Translations under genes and position numbers: made by a program | The notes under the pieces: generated by a model | Told to the model about the DNA's origin: nothing | Databases searched by the model: none | The model's input: the letters and a program-made list of their open reading frames with translations, nothing else | Part shown: piece by piece, positions 34,757 to 44,177 of the stretch | Layout of the letters: the number at the start of each line of letters is the position of its first letter | Numbering within the stretch: the first letter of the stretch is position 1 | Source of the DNA: JALRBM01 sp966186595 | Lineage (GTDB): Bacteria; Patescibacteriota; Saccharimonadia; Saccharimonadales; Saccharimonadaceae | Reading direction: 5' to 3' | NCBI GenBank assembly: GCA_966186595.1 | Contig: CBIFWO010000002.1 | Span: 7,821 to 71,820, forward strand | DNA: 64,000 nucleotides

Positions 34757-35985
34757 GAATAGCGCATGTTACGTTATATCCACCAAAAGGCGAAAAGCAT
34801 GTTAGCAGCAGTGGCGTTGCATCGTATAGTAAAAATCTCATTTCACATCTCGGCGCGGATCATAACGAACATATCGTTATTTGCGATGTCGTAAAAAACG
34901 AAGAAAATTATCATGAAGATGGCGTTGAGGTGAGACGGGTTTTCTGGCGCAAGCCCAGCTTTATTATTAAAGTGCATAAGGAGCTCCGGAAGGTAAATCC
35001 TGATGTCATTCATATTCAGCAGGAACTGGCGCTATTTGGCAATATACTCACTGCCTATCTTTTGCAATGGCTAGTGTTTTTGTGGCGAGGCAAAACTGTC
35101 ATTACTCTGCATGGAGTGGTTGATCCGATCTTGATCGACAAAGCGTTTGTCAAAGAGAATAATTCCAAGTTGCCTGTATGGCTGGTGAAGTTAGCGTTCT
35201 ATATCATATACACGCCGCTGATGAAATGGGCAAGGCGCGTGATCGTGCATGAGCAATGTTTCAAGGACATTGCTGTGAGTAGTTATGGTATTAATCCCGA
35301 TAAAATTAAGGTCGTTCCTCACGGCATTGAATCGCTTGAGACGCTTGAAGTGAGTGAAGCAAGAAAAGTGCTCGGTCTGGATGACGACGGCGAAGTCGTA
35401 CTTTTTATGGGATACGCGACGGGCTATAAAGGTATCGATCTTTTGATTGAAGGCTTTGCGGAGTATGCAAAAGATCACCCTAAGGCGCACTTAATAATCG
35501 GCGCGGGAAAGCATCCAAAGCTGCATACAGACCCAACTTATCTGATGGAATACGCTCGTCTTCAACAAAAAGCGGCTGAGCTTATCGACTCAAAGCAGTA
35601 TAGATGGGAAGGGTTTATAAAAGAATCCGAAATCACAACGTATTATAGTGCGAGTGATGTTTCGGTCTATCCATATACCACCGCTTTGTCTAGCTCTGGT
35701 CCAATGTCATTTGCGATTGGGTATGAAAAACCATTCCTTGTAAGCACGGCTTTTTTCAGTGTGTTTAAACAATACGAACAACTTTTATTTCAGAAAACTC
35801 CCGAGGATTTGGCGGATCGTTTGGCATACTTTTTCTCTCATCGTGATCAGTTTGAGACCGCCGCGCGTGAGCTTAAACGAAGCCGTAACTGGGAAAAGGT
35901 AAGTGCCAAGACATTGAAAGTATATCAGGATGATCAGGATCGGGAAGGAGTGTATGAAGCGGAAAAAAGTCCTACTGTTGGGTAG
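34753..35985 (+). CDS. Glycosyltransferase family 4 (GT-B)
   Basis: A 410-residue protein with KHVSSSGVASYSKNLI (N-terminal loop), VVPHGIE between the domains, and LFMGYATGYKGIDLLIEGF (donor domain). The usual E-x7-E is partly changed (SSSGPMSFAIGYEKPFL), so the donor site is divergent. It is co-directional with and overlaps both neighbours. Confidence 0.88.
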   Translation: MRIAHVTLYPPKGEKHVSSSGVASYSKNLISHLGADHNEHIVICDVVKNEENYHEDGVEVRRVFWRKPSFIIKVHKELRKVNPDVIHIQQELALFGNILTAYLLQWLVFLWRGKTVITLHGVVDPILIDKAFVKENNSKLPVWLVKLAFYIIYTPLMKWARRVIVHEQCFKDIAVSSYGINPDKIKVVPHGIESLETLEVSEARKVLGLDDDGEVVLFMGYATGYKGIDLLIEGFAEYAKDHPKAHLIIGAGKHPKLHTDPTYLMEYARLQQKAAELIDSKQYRWEGFIKESEITTYYSASDVSVYPYTTALSSSGPMSFAIGYEKPFLVSTAFFSVFKQYEQLLFQKTPEDLADRLAYFFSHRDQFETAARELKRSRNWEKVSAKTLKVYQDDQDREGVYEAEKSPTVG

Positions 35986-37102
35986 TTACGGGCAGAGTAA
36001 TCTCGGGGATGATTTGTTGATGTGGAACTATCTCGAGCTCTTAAAGGATCGGGGGTTTGAGGAGATTTATGTTAATGCGAATACGGTAGAACTCATACCG
36101 AGTGCTATTAAAAAAGCTCATCCAAAACTCCACATTATCAATACCTACAAGACATCCCTGCTTGAATACATTCGGCTTATTCGCAGAGTTGATTATGTTG
36201 TGTATGGCGGCGGGACGCTTTACAAGGAACTGTATACCTCGACAGGACGCTCGCCGTATAGTGTGATTTTTCGTCTGATGATATTTAATGTTCTTGCACG
36301 GCTGCTCGGTACCAAACTTTATCATTTGAATATCGGGATAGGAACATTGAAAACTGGAATAGGAAGGTTTATTTCCAAAGTTGCGCTCAGCGCGGCGACG
36401 CTCACGACATTTCGTGATCAGGAGTCGTATGATTTTGCTGTAAAAACGCTGCGTGTTTCAAAAAAGAAACTCCAGCGGTCGGTTGATGGATTGTTCTTAA
36501 ATCGCATCTGGGAAAGACCGTGGAACGTCGGGAATTTAAAAATAGATCGCAGCAAGCACAAGAAAGTGATAGGAATAAATTTACTTTCCGATATTCCAGA
36601 TTGGGTGAATCGTGATCAGTATATTTCGTCGATGAAACGCACGATTACTGAGCTGTTGGAGCAGGGAAATCATCTCATCTTCTTTCCTTTTCAGCATGCG
36701 TTTAATCCACGGAATGACCTAGCATTTATGCAGGATACTCTAAAGGATGTTCTGAAAGGAAGACGCAACTACACGCTGCTAAAAGAGGTCCCCATTAATA
36801 TGGTGGGTTCCTATCTCCAGCAATGCGATTTGTTCATTGGGATGCGATTTCATTCCTTGCTGCTTGCGACGGCAAATCGCGTTCCTTTTGTTGCGGTAGC
36901 CTACGATACGAAATGTTGGCGTTTTGTGAACGAAGAGAACTATCGGTATGCAATTGAACTCGAAAAGCTGCAGCCCGACAAGCTGGTCATGCTTTGTCAG
37001 AAGACCTTGGCGAGCACAAGCAAAGTCAAGCAGCAGCTGGATGAGATGGCGGAACGTTCCTACATGCAAGCGGAGGAAAGCTTACGGACACTCAGTTTGT
37101 AG
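35954..37102 (+). CDS. Polysaccharide pyruvyl transferase family protein
   Basis: ATG at 35954, with GGAAGGAGTGT just upstream, is preferred over ATG 35930. The ~382-residue protein has LLGSYGQSNLGDDLLMWNYLELL at the start and FIGMRFHSLLLATANRVPFV near the end, which are the two hallmark regions of CsaB-type pyruvyltransferases. These add ketal pyruvate to surface glycans; in some bacteria this anchors S-layer proteins. It overlaps the preceding GT4 gene by 32 nt. Confidence 0.88.
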   Translation: MKRKKVLLLGSYGQSNLGDDLLMWNYLELLKDRGFEEIYVNANTVELIPSAIKKAHPKLHIINTYKTSLLEYIRLIRRVDYVVYGGGTLYKELYTSTGRSPYSVIFRLMIFNVLARLLGTKLYHLNIGIGTLKTGIGRFISKVALSAATLTTFRDQESYDFAVKTLRVSKKKLQRSVDGLFLNRIWERPWNVGNLKIDRSKHKKVIGINLLSDIPDWVNRDQYISSMKRTITELLEQGNHLIFFPFQHAFNPRNDLAFMQDTLKDVLKGRRNYTLLKEVPINMVGSYLQQCDLFIGMRFHSLLLATANRVPFVAVAYDTKCWRFVNEENYRYAIELEKLQPDKLVMLCQKTLASTSKVKQQLDEMAERSYMQAEESLRTLSL

Positions 37103-39792
37103 CGAGGCGCCCATCGGCTAGGTCCACACCACAGTCCAAGTCGCTGATTCGCACGTCGCCCCCACCAGAAAAACAACCGACTAAAAAGCCGGTTCGTTTT
37201 CTGTGGCTACGTGATCGACCACGCCTCATCTATCTTCTCGTTTTTGCTTTCTTTCTGTTAGCCCATATATTTATTTTCCGTGATGTTATCGCAGCAATTC
37301 CGAATATTGTATCTGGCAATACGTCAATTGTGCGCGAAGAACTCGTTCCGTTTTTTGACTTTGGAACACAGTTTTGGGGAGAGGGAGCCTCTGCTCTCAC
37401 TTCCTCGGAAGAGGTGCGCGTCATGTATTCTTTCTGGACGGCGTGGGTGCGACACTATCAGGTGTTACCGTTCGCGATCGTTATTCTTAATGCGGTCTCG
37501 GCATTTTTGTTATTCTATGCTTTTCACCGGTTGGGAAGATATTTTTATAAGAATTCGTTATTTGGTATCATTGCAGCGACACTCGCAGCTGTCTTGATTC
37601 ATACAATTTTGCTTTATGCTAAAATGGCACATTTCTACGTACTTATCATTGGGTTTAGTATGTTTGCATTGTCGCTATCGCTGATGTGCGAACAGTTGTT
37701 TTTCAAACTGAAACTTTCCAAAAAATATGTGCTGGCGATTTCGGCTTTAACACTCTTCAATCCCGCCATCCACTATCACGTAATCTTTTACGTCGTAACG
37801 GCGCTCATTATGATCGTTCATTCGCTGTTCACCCTTATCATGAACAAGAAATATTTTTGGCGATATGTGCGTAGGAGCTTACTTTTCTTCGCCCTTCTTA
37901 TTCTGCTTAGCCTCGTTCCATATGTTGTTTATATATTCCTCACCTCTTCGTCGAACCTCACGGGTGTATCGACGCAGATACCTGTGAACTATTGGATGAT
38001 ATATTATGCATCACTTGGTTTACCTTTTATTTTTTCACTTGATACCGCAGGACACCTGGATCTTATTCGTCATGGAAATTATCTCACTCCAATTCCCCGG
38101 TTTGGAAGTATGCTGGTGATGTTTCTGATTGGTGGGCTATTGCTATTCGGTAAGTGGAAATCGCTCCATATTGTATTAAAGGTTTTTCTTTTAAGCATGT
38201 TTGTCGTAATGTTACTTGCGATGTGGATGACGATCGGATACAGCGATAATAGTCCTTATTCTTTTCATAAAGTTCTGGGTGATATAGCACTATTCTTTTC
38301 GGAAATGGGTGGGGGAATCGGTTCGGCGATGACTGGCGCAATTGGAACCTTTATTAATATTCTGCGATTCCCTCATCGCTTTCAGTTTATCTATTTCTAT
38401 GCGGCAGGAGTGCTATTCATGATAGCGCTAGTATGGCTCCGAGCGAAATTCCTGAACAGATTTTCTGCACTGACAGCGAGTATATCTGTTATATTTATTG
38501 CCCTGTTTCCGGTGCTGGCAAATAACGATTATCGCACAGCACTTACTTCAGGTGATCTCGCCTCATTTGTTGCGCCGTATCGAATCCCGGATGACCTAAA
38601 GCAAATAAAGAGTCATCTTGCGGGTGAGTCTAATCGAAAATTATTCATCCTGCCATCGCTTGAGAGTGGGCGTGAAGTTATTCAGGATAACAAAAGTTAT
38701 AGTTTTTTGGATAAATATCTTATCTATTATCTGAACAAACCGACGCTTTATTACGGTGCGGGTGCTAGCACCGAGAATAAGTTGGCATCATACTTAGTCT
38801 ATCGAGCAATTGCCTACAAGGAAAAATGGTGGGAGTATATCTTGGCAAATAATTTGGGAATCACCGATATCGTTGTGCCAAGAACGGCCAAGCAACGCGA
38901 AAAGGGAATCACCTATTTACCCGGAATCGAGAAAAAAATCCAATCTAGCCTGGCACAATCGACAGATTACAAGAAAAGTTACTCGGGCGAAATATACGAT
39001 CTCTATAGTCTTGCTACTCAACCGGATCAGAGCACTTCAACCCTTATTGACACGCAGTGGCAAAACACTCTCGAATATCTAAATGGTGAGAATAAATTTG
39101 ATCATTCAGTTTTCTTCCCCCTGCAAATGAGGCAGTATCTTCAAACAGGGGGAAGAAAGCAGTTGCTCACAGATAGTACTGAGCGTAGTTTCTATGATTT
39201 TTATAGCTTCCTCAATCGGAAGCAGGTCTTTGTCCCGAGCCCCGCATCGCTTCCTTTTAGCTCGCAGTATGTGGCCAGCTCAAACTTCACTAACAATACA
39301 CTTTCACTCAGCACTCTTTACGCAAAGGACGATGGCTATAACTATCTCCATGAAAATATTCCTAGCCTTATGAATTTGCAGCGGCCATCGTTTGTTGGTC
39401 TGACGAAGGGTGACGTTGGGTTGGATGTGAAGATCCAGGTCTCAAAGAGTGGTCAATATCGCCTCTTACTCCATGCGGCAGCGAAGAGTGACACGATTCA
39501 TGTGGTGCTAGGAGAACAAAAGGTGGCACTCACAAGAATTGCTGGTGATCAGAATAAACCAAACAAAGATTTTATTGACTTCACTTATTATTACGCCGAT
39601 GTTGAACTAACCGAAGGAAAGGGGACGATTACCATTAAAAATAATGACCAGAATGCTGTCGTTGTCGATTCTATGATGGCGATGCCCCGAAGCGATATTC
39701 CTGCCAACTTCGACCAAATTCAGATGAGAGGTTTATCTATCGAGCGCAAGGATGATCAGCTTTATGAAGTTCGCATAGGAGAGCGACGATGA
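37084..39792 (+). CDS. Large polytopic membrane protein (GT-C-like); start codon appears to be ACG
   Basis: From 37330 (GTG) the protein has 820 residues, but that start omits the first membrane helix. The frame is open back to 37045. It encodes a basic Pro-rich segment, then RLIYLLVFAFFLLAHIFIF and the first external loop, without any ATG, GTG or TTG. GGAGG at 37072-37076 sits 7 nt before an in-frame ACG (37084), so I place the start there. About ten helices are followed by a large C-terminal beta-rich extracytoplasmic domain (~690-820 counted from the GTG). Topology suggests a GT-C glycosyltransferase; the family is not recognised. Confidence 0.65.
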   Translation, partial: TDTQFVARRPSARSTPQSKSLIRTSPPPEKQPTKKPVRFLWLRDRPRLIYLLVFAFFLLAHIFIFRDVIAAIPNIVSGNTSIVREELVPFFDFGTQFWGEGASALTSSEEVRVMYSFWTAWVRHYQVLPFAIVILNAVSAFLLFYAFHRLGRYFYKNSLFGIIAATLAAVLIHTILLYAKMAHFYVLIIGFSMFALSLSLMCEQLFFKLKLSKKYVLAISALTLFNPAIHYHVIFYVVTALIMIVHSLFTLIMNKKYFWRYVRRSLLFFALLILLSLVPYVVYIFLTSSSNLTGVSTQIPVNYWMIYYASLGLPFIFSLDTAGHLDLIRHGNYLTPIPRFGSMLVMFLIGGLLLFGKWKSLHIVLKVFLLSMFVVMLLAMWMTIGYSDNSPYSFHKVLGDIALFFSEMGGGIGSAMTGAIGTFINILRFPHRFQFIYFYAAGVLFMIALVWLRAKFLNRFSALTASISVIFIALFPVLANNDYRTALTSGDLASFVAPYRIPDDLKQIKSHLAGESNRKLFILPSLESGREVIQDNKSYSFLDKYLIYYLNKPTLYYGAGASTENKLASYLVYRAIAYKEKWWEYILANNLGITDIVVPRTAKQREKGITYLPGIEKKIQSSLAQSTDYKKSYSGEIYDLYSLATQPDQSTSTLIDTQWQNTLEYLNGENKFDHSVFFPLQMRQYLQTGGRKQLLTDSTERSFYDFYSFLNRKQVFVPSPASLPFSSQYVASSNFTNNTLSLSTLYAKDDGYNYLHENIPSLMNLQRPSFVGLTKGDVGLDVKIQVSKSGQYRLLLHAAAKSDTIHVVLGEQKVALTRIAGDQNKPNKDFIDFTYYYADVELTEGKGTITIKNNDQNAVVVDSMMAMPRSDIPANFDQIQMRGLSIERKDDQLYEVRIGERR

Positions 39793-41411
39793 AGAAATTC
39801 ATGAAATGGTTGCGTGATGAAAGGCATATCGTTTGGGGCGAGTATGGAATTTTAGCACTTCTGATTATGGCGCCACTACTCCTATCGGGTTATATTCTGA
39901 CGTTGGATTTGGTTTTTACGCCACGTCTTTCTTGGCCAACTGAATTAACGAATAGCTCTCCTTTTGAAGCAGTACTTTGGTCACTTAACTTTATCTTACC
40001 GAGCGATGTGATAGAGAAAATCATCCTCTTTCTCATCCTCGTACTGTCTGGCGCTGGCATGCATCGATTGATCCTTCAATTTCGTTCTGCGGACGTATCT
40101 ATTTGGCGTTGGGCAGCCTATTTTGCGGGTGTGTTTTATATGATTAACCCGTTTACGTATTCCAGATTTATGGCAGGACAGTGGATGGTACTGGCGGGTT
40201 ATGCGCTTTTGCCGTTTTTTGTGGCCTCGTTGCTAAAGCTGCTGGCAAAACCAAGTATGAAACGGGCTATCAAGACGGCACTTTGGATCATGGGGATAAC
40301 AGTAGTCTCACTGCATCATGTCGGAATGTTAGTATTACTCGCAGTGCTGATTATCGGGATGGGAGCCTGGCAATATCGAGGTGCAAAACGAAGGCAATTA
40401 ATAAAATATGCTGGTCTAAGCATTGGTGTAAGCATAGTAGTATCAAGCTTCTGGTGGCTGCCGATGCTACTGGGACTGAGTGGTGCTGGCCGGGCAATTG
40501 CTGATTTCAATCAGACCGATGCGATGGCCTTTGCTACCAGTGGTGGGGCGCTTGGGTCAATTGGTGATGTGATACGCCTCCAGGGATTTTGGGCGGAGGC
40601 ACAGAAACTATTCGTGTTGCCCCAGGCAGTAGTACCTGTTTGGGGACTAGTCGTGCTACCGCTATGGATCCTTGTGATTATCGGTGCTATCAAGTCGTGG
40701 CGCCGTCATCGTCTCGTTATTGTTATTGCCGGAGGCTCAATGGTGCTTGGTATTATTCTGGCGGCAACGCCAATCATTACCTGGGTGGCGCAGGCAATGC
40801 CGCTCTTTAGTGCTTACCGCGAACCTCACAAGTTCGTCAATCTGGTCGCATTTGGATATGCAATTCTCGGGGCATTTGGCCTGGCTTATATTGTAACGTG
40901 GGTCGAAAAAAAGAAGGGAGGACCAATATCCCAGGGGGTTATATTTGCAGGATTATTGTTGCCCATTATCATCACGCCCACTATGTTTTGGGGCTTTGCA
41001 GGGCAGCTAGCCCCTCGTCATTATCCGTCCGAGTGGTATGCATTAAATAAGGAACTTAACGACAAAACATTGTTCCTCCCTTGGCATCAATATATGAAGT
41101 ATGAATTTAGTGGACGTATCATCGCCAGTCCGGTTGAGAAGTTCTTCTCAGCTCCAGTTGTTGCCAGTGATGACCCTGAATTTCAGGGGGTTTCGCCTAC
41201 CGTTCCAAACGCTGAGAAAAAAGAAATTAATGAGGCGTTAAAAAGACCGGAAGTTCTATCGGATGTCCTACGAAAATACAATTTTAAACGAGTCGTACTT
41301 CTGAAAGAAGATGACTATAAGAAATATGACTACCTCAACCAACTAAAGGGTGTCCACCTGTTAAATGAAAATGCCAGATTGAAATTATATGAAGTGAAGG
41401 GGGTAAGATGA
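39789..41411 (+). CDS. Polytopic membrane protein, 540 residues, GT-C-like
   Basis: About eleven helices and a C-terminal soluble part (~415-540) with FLPWHQYMKYEFSGR and RPEVLSDVLRKYNFKRVVL. The layout resembles large bacterial and archaeal GT-C arabinosyl/mannosyl-transferase relatives, though no catalytic motif can be asserted. ATGA overlap with the 820-residue gene makes it part of the same operon and a likely functional partner. Confidence 0.65.
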   Translation: MKKFMKWLRDERHIVWGEYGILALLIMAPLLLSGYILTLDLVFTPRLSWPTELTNSSPFEAVLWSLNFILPSDVIEKIILFLILVLSGAGMHRLILQFRSADVSIWRWAAYFAGVFYMINPFTYSRFMAGQWMVLAGYALLPFFVASLLKLLAKPSMKRAIKTALWIMGITVVSLHHVGMLVLLAVLIIGMGAWQYRGAKRRQLIKYAGLSIGVSIVVSSFWWLPMLLGLSGAGRAIADFNQTDAMAFATSGGALGSIGDVIRLQGFWAEAQKLFVLPQAVVPVWGLVVLPLWILVIIGAIKSWRRHRLVIVIAGGSMVLGIILAATPIITWVAQAMPLFSAYREPHKFVNLVAFGYAILGAFGLAYIVTWVEKKKGGPISQGVIFAGLLLPIIITPTMFWGFAGQLAPRHYPSEWYALNKELNDKTLFLPWHQYMKYEFSGRIIASPVEKFFSAPVVASDDPEFQGVSPTVPNAEKKEINEALKRPEVLSDVLRKYNFKRVVLLKEDDYKKYDYLNQLKGVHLLNENARLKLYEVKGVR

Positions 41412-41752
41412 GTCTGCAATCTCTTCGTCAAAGCCGTCCATCGCGCATAAAGCGCTTTAGCTCGCTTCCCCTCTTGATAATTGGTGCGGCGCTCATCGGA
41501 TTTCTGGCGCAGTTTCAATGGATTGGTGACATCATCATCGTTATCGCGGCAGTTGTGGCGATTATTCGGAGGTGGCCGGCCAGGATCATGTTTGTGGCGG
41601 CACTTTGGACGCTTGGAATTGTCCCGATTGCGGTCATTTTCTCCAATTGGGTGGTGGCACAAAATTTCGCGGCGTATTGTTTTTTGCTACTGGTAATCGG
41701 AGTAATTTTAGCTGTAATCGAGCTAAAGAGAGAGCCGCAATCTACCGCGTAA
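41408..41752 (+). CDS. Small membrane protein, 114 residues
   Basis: Three to four hydrophobic helices from ~20 to 104 after a basic N-terminus (SLRQSRPSRIKRF). ATGA overlap with the previous gene shows it is the last member of the glycan operon. Family unknown. Confidence 0.65.
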   Translation: MSLQSLRQSRPSRIKRFSSLPLLIIGAALIGFLAQFQWIGDIIIVIAAVVAIIRRWPARIMFVAALWTLGIVPIAVIFSNWVVAQNFAAYCFLLLVIGVILAVIELKREPQSTA

Positions 41753-41842
41753 TAATGACAACGCGACCCCTGTTGCGACTTTGATCATACTGCTTAAGCT
41801 TGTTAGCATGGATAGTGCATATCAACTTTAAGAAAGGAAAGT

Positions 41843-42070
41843 ATGAGCAAGACATCGACCCTAGGTTCGTCACGAAAAAAGATGATGCCGACCAAGCTGG
41901 TCATGGGCTTGATGGTAGCAGCAGTCAGCGTCCTCGTTGGGACGGCAGGTGTTGCGAGCGCCATGCCTCAGAATCACGGCTACGGCGGTGATATCAATAT
42001 TGGCATCGGCGACATCATCGGTGACAACAATGTCATCGTCATCATCGTCAATTACTTCACTGGCAAATAG
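41843..42070 (+). CDS. Secreted small peptide with signal sequence
   Basis: A 75-residue precursor. The N-terminus is basic and then hydrophobic (LVMGLMVAAVSVLVG), with a likely signal-peptidase site after GVASA at ~40. That leaves a ~35-residue mature peptide rich in Gly, Asp, Asn and Ile (GYGGDINIGIGDI, then VIVIIVNYF). It is very hydrophobic with no cysteines; it could self-assemble or be a surface/antimicrobial peptide. GAAAGGAAAGT precedes the ATG and a strong terminator follows, so it is monocistronic. Confidence 0.7.
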   Translation: MSKTSTLGSSRKKMMPTKLVMGLMVAAVSVLVGTAGVASAMPQNHGYGGDINIGIGDIIGDNNVIVIIVNYFTGK

Positions 42071-42087
42071 TATTTACTAGTGAGTTT

Positions 42088-42119
42088 GGGCTGTCCCCTC
42101 AAAAGGACGGCCCTTTTTT
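42088..42119 (+). terminator. Intrinsic terminator of the secreted-peptide gene
   Basis: Stem GGGCTGTCC / GGACGGCCC (one G-T pair), loop CCTCAAAA, then six T. Confidence 0.9.
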
Positions 42120-42129
42120 GTTGGTATAC

Positions 42130-42159
42130 TTGACATACTTTTCATACTTTTGCTATACT
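42130..42159 (+). promoter_or_regulatory. Promoter of the AbrB-like/MFS operon
   Basis: TTGACA (42130-42135), 18-bp spacer, TATACT (42154-42159). The spacer and flank hold three CATACTT/TATACTT repeats that could be the binding site of the AbrB-like product. Confidence 0.78.
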
Positions 42160-42185
42160 GAAGGAAAAGCAAAGGAGCAATTCTG

Positions 42186-42440
42186 ATGGGACATGGACCA
42201 ATTCATGACAAGAAATTGTACGGGACAGCAACGGTCGGTACAAAAGGCCAGGTGGTCATTCCTGCGGATGCTCGTGAAGAGCTGCATATCGAAACCGGGG
42301 ACCGCCTCTATGTAATTGGATCACCCGGTAAAGGGTTTGTAGGACTTCTAAAGGAAGAAGCTCTTGAGAGCGTTCTCGAGCACCTTGCAGCCCAGATTGA
42401 AAGCTTCCGCGCATTAAAACAAGAAAAAAATAAGGAGTAA
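42186..42440 (+). CDS. AbrB/SpoVT-type swapped-hairpin DNA-binding protein
   Basis: The 84-residue protein has YGTATVGTKGQVVIPADAREELHI followed by GDRLYVIG, the AbrB-like beta-hairpin DNA-binding domain (~12-50), and a helical tail (~58-84). It is 5 nt ahead of the MFS gene and behind a promoter with repeated CATACTT elements, so it is likely the regulator of its own operon. Ribosome site AAAGGAG. Confidence 0.88.
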   Translation: MGHGPIHDKKLYGTATVGTKGQVVIPADAREELHIETGDRLYVIGSPGKGFVGLLKEEALESVLEHLAAQIESFRALKQEKNKE

Positions 42441-42445
42441 GATTT

Positions 42446-44143
42446 ATGCATCATCATCTGAGCTTGCGTGGCAAGCTTATTATCATGGTGTCTGTTATGG
42501 CCAGCCTTTTTTTGGTGGCGCTCGACCAGACGATTATTTCAACAGCCCTTGGGCGAATTGTTGAGGAGTTTAACGCCTACTCGTCCCTTACATGGGTGGT
42601 GACGGCGTATCTTATTACGACGACGATTACGACTCCAATCGCAGGGAAGCTGTCTGACCTCTTTGGTCGGCGGATTATGCTCTTGATTGGTGTATCTATC
42701 TTTGGACTTTCCTCACTTCTAAATGGGATGAGCGGAGATGTGAACCAATTAATATTGTGGCGCGCGGTTCAGGGTATCGGTGGTGGAATCATTACTGCCA
42801 ATGCCTTTACGATTATTGGCGACCTTTTTGCCGCACGTGAACGGGGCAAGTGGCAGGGGATGATTGGCGCAACCTTTGGTATTGCTTCGGTCATTGGGCC
42901 GCTCCTCGGTGGATTGCTAACCGAAGCCCATACCTTCTTTGGTCTGACGACCGACTGGCGCTGGACATTCTTTATCAATGTTCCAATTGCTATTGCCGCG
43001 TTTACAATCATTGCGATTTTCTGCCCTGCGCTTAAACATGCAAAGAAGCCGAAGGTAGATTATGTCGGTGCGGCACTTCTGGCGGTTGCGCTGGCGACGC
43101 TCGTGTTAGCGGTGGATAATACGGATAAGATCTTTGCCGGTTTCCTGGGGGACACAGGGATGAGCGTTGAGGTGCTTCGCACGATCATGGTAGCGATTAT
43201 CCTTGCGAGCGTTGCTGGATTTGTCTCGGTGGAACGACGAAGTAGGGAGCCGATTTTGAAGCTAGACTTCTTTAAGAATAAAAACTTTCTCATCCTGACG
43301 ATCATGGCGGTATTTGTCGGTGCCAGTATGCTAGGGTCAATCCTCTATTTGACACAGTTTAATCAGCAGGTTTTTGGCGCCTCGCCAACGGAATCCGGTT
43401 TGATGTTGCTGCCGATGATCGGGGGACTAGTAGTCGCAAGCATTGTGATTGGTCAGTTGGTTTCAAAGTTCGGCCGCTATAAGCGCTTGATGATGATTGG
43501 ATTCCTGGTTGCAGCGGTGGGTATGGCACTTCTTCTGACCTTGAGCCCTAGTAGCTCGTTCCTGCAGGAGGCGATCATCATGGTCTTTGTCGGCGCGGGA
43601 ATTGGTGTTGCGATGCCGCTACTCAATGTGGCAATTCAGAATGAATTTACTCAGGAAGACCTAGGCATGGCTACGAGTTCAAACCAGTTGTTCCGAAGCC
43701 TTGGATCGACGGTGGGTACGGCGATTTTTGGAAGTATGCTGACCGTTGGAATCGTTGGGTCGCTTGGTGATATGGGGAACGATCCGTATATTCAGACCCT
43801 TAAACAGTCGCCCACAGCAAGTCAGATGATTCAGAAAACAGACGATGTCGATACCTTGCTGGCATTAAATATGCCAGACACCAAGAAAAAAATCGACCAA
43901 GGCTTTGAGGCGGGAATCGCAAAAGTGGATGCGCCTGCGCCCGTAAAAGAGAAAATCCGTGATGATTTTACTGCGAATCAAGAAAAGTATGCGGACAAGA
44001 TTGTGAATGCTTTTTCGACAAACATCCACAAGATCTTTGGCATTTCGGCGGGGATTATGTTTGTCGCCTTCCTGTTAAGTTTTGCTGTGAAGGAGCGCGT
44101 ACTTCATACGGCCAGACCATCCGAAACTCCTGGCGAATTATAG
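42446..44143 (+). CDS. MFS multidrug efflux transporter, DHA2 (14-TM, EmrB/QacA) type
   Basis: A 565-residue protein with 14 helices: VALDQTIISTALGRIVEEF (motif in TM1), GKLSDLFGRRIMLL (motif A) and GAGIGVAMPLLNVAIQNE. A ~75-residue soluble insert before the last helix (NMPDTKKKIDQGFEAG) is typical of DHA2 transporters. Proton-driven drug export is the usual role. Co-transcribed with the AbrB-like regulator. Confidence 0.92.
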   Translation: MHHHLSLRGKLIIMVSVMASLFLVALDQTIISTALGRIVEEFNAYSSLTWVVTAYLITTTITTPIAGKLSDLFGRRIMLLIGVSIFGLSSLLNGMSGDVNQLILWRAVQGIGGGIITANAFTIIGDLFAARERGKWQGMIGATFGIASVIGPLLGGLLTEAHTFFGLTTDWRWTFFINVPIAIAAFTIIAIFCPALKHAKKPKVDYVGAALLAVALATLVLAVDNTDKIFAGFLGDTGMSVEVLRTIMVAIILASVAGFVSVERRSREPILKLDFFKNKNFLILTIMAVFVGASMLGSILYLTQFNQQVFGASPTESGLMLLPMIGGLVVASIVIGQLVSKFGRYKRLMMIGFLVAAVGMALLLTLSPSSSFLQEAIIMVFVGAGIGVAMPLLNVAIQNEFTQEDLGMATSSNQLFRSLGSTVGTAIFGSMLTVGIVGSLGDMGNDPYIQTLKQSPTASQMIQKTDDVDTLLALNMPDTKKKIDQGFEAGIAKVDAPAPVKEKIRDDFTANQEKYADKIVNAFSTNIHKIFGISAGIMFVAFLLSFAVKERVLHTARPSETPGEL

Positions 44144-44177
44144 CCTCCTTGGTAAAAACAGAGTATACTGCTTATGT

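Noticed and set aside
42130..42159. Iterons of a replication origin (CATACTT repeats)
   Set aside because: Three partial repeats overlap an obvious -35/-10 promoter directly before an AbrB-like gene, so an operator is more likely.
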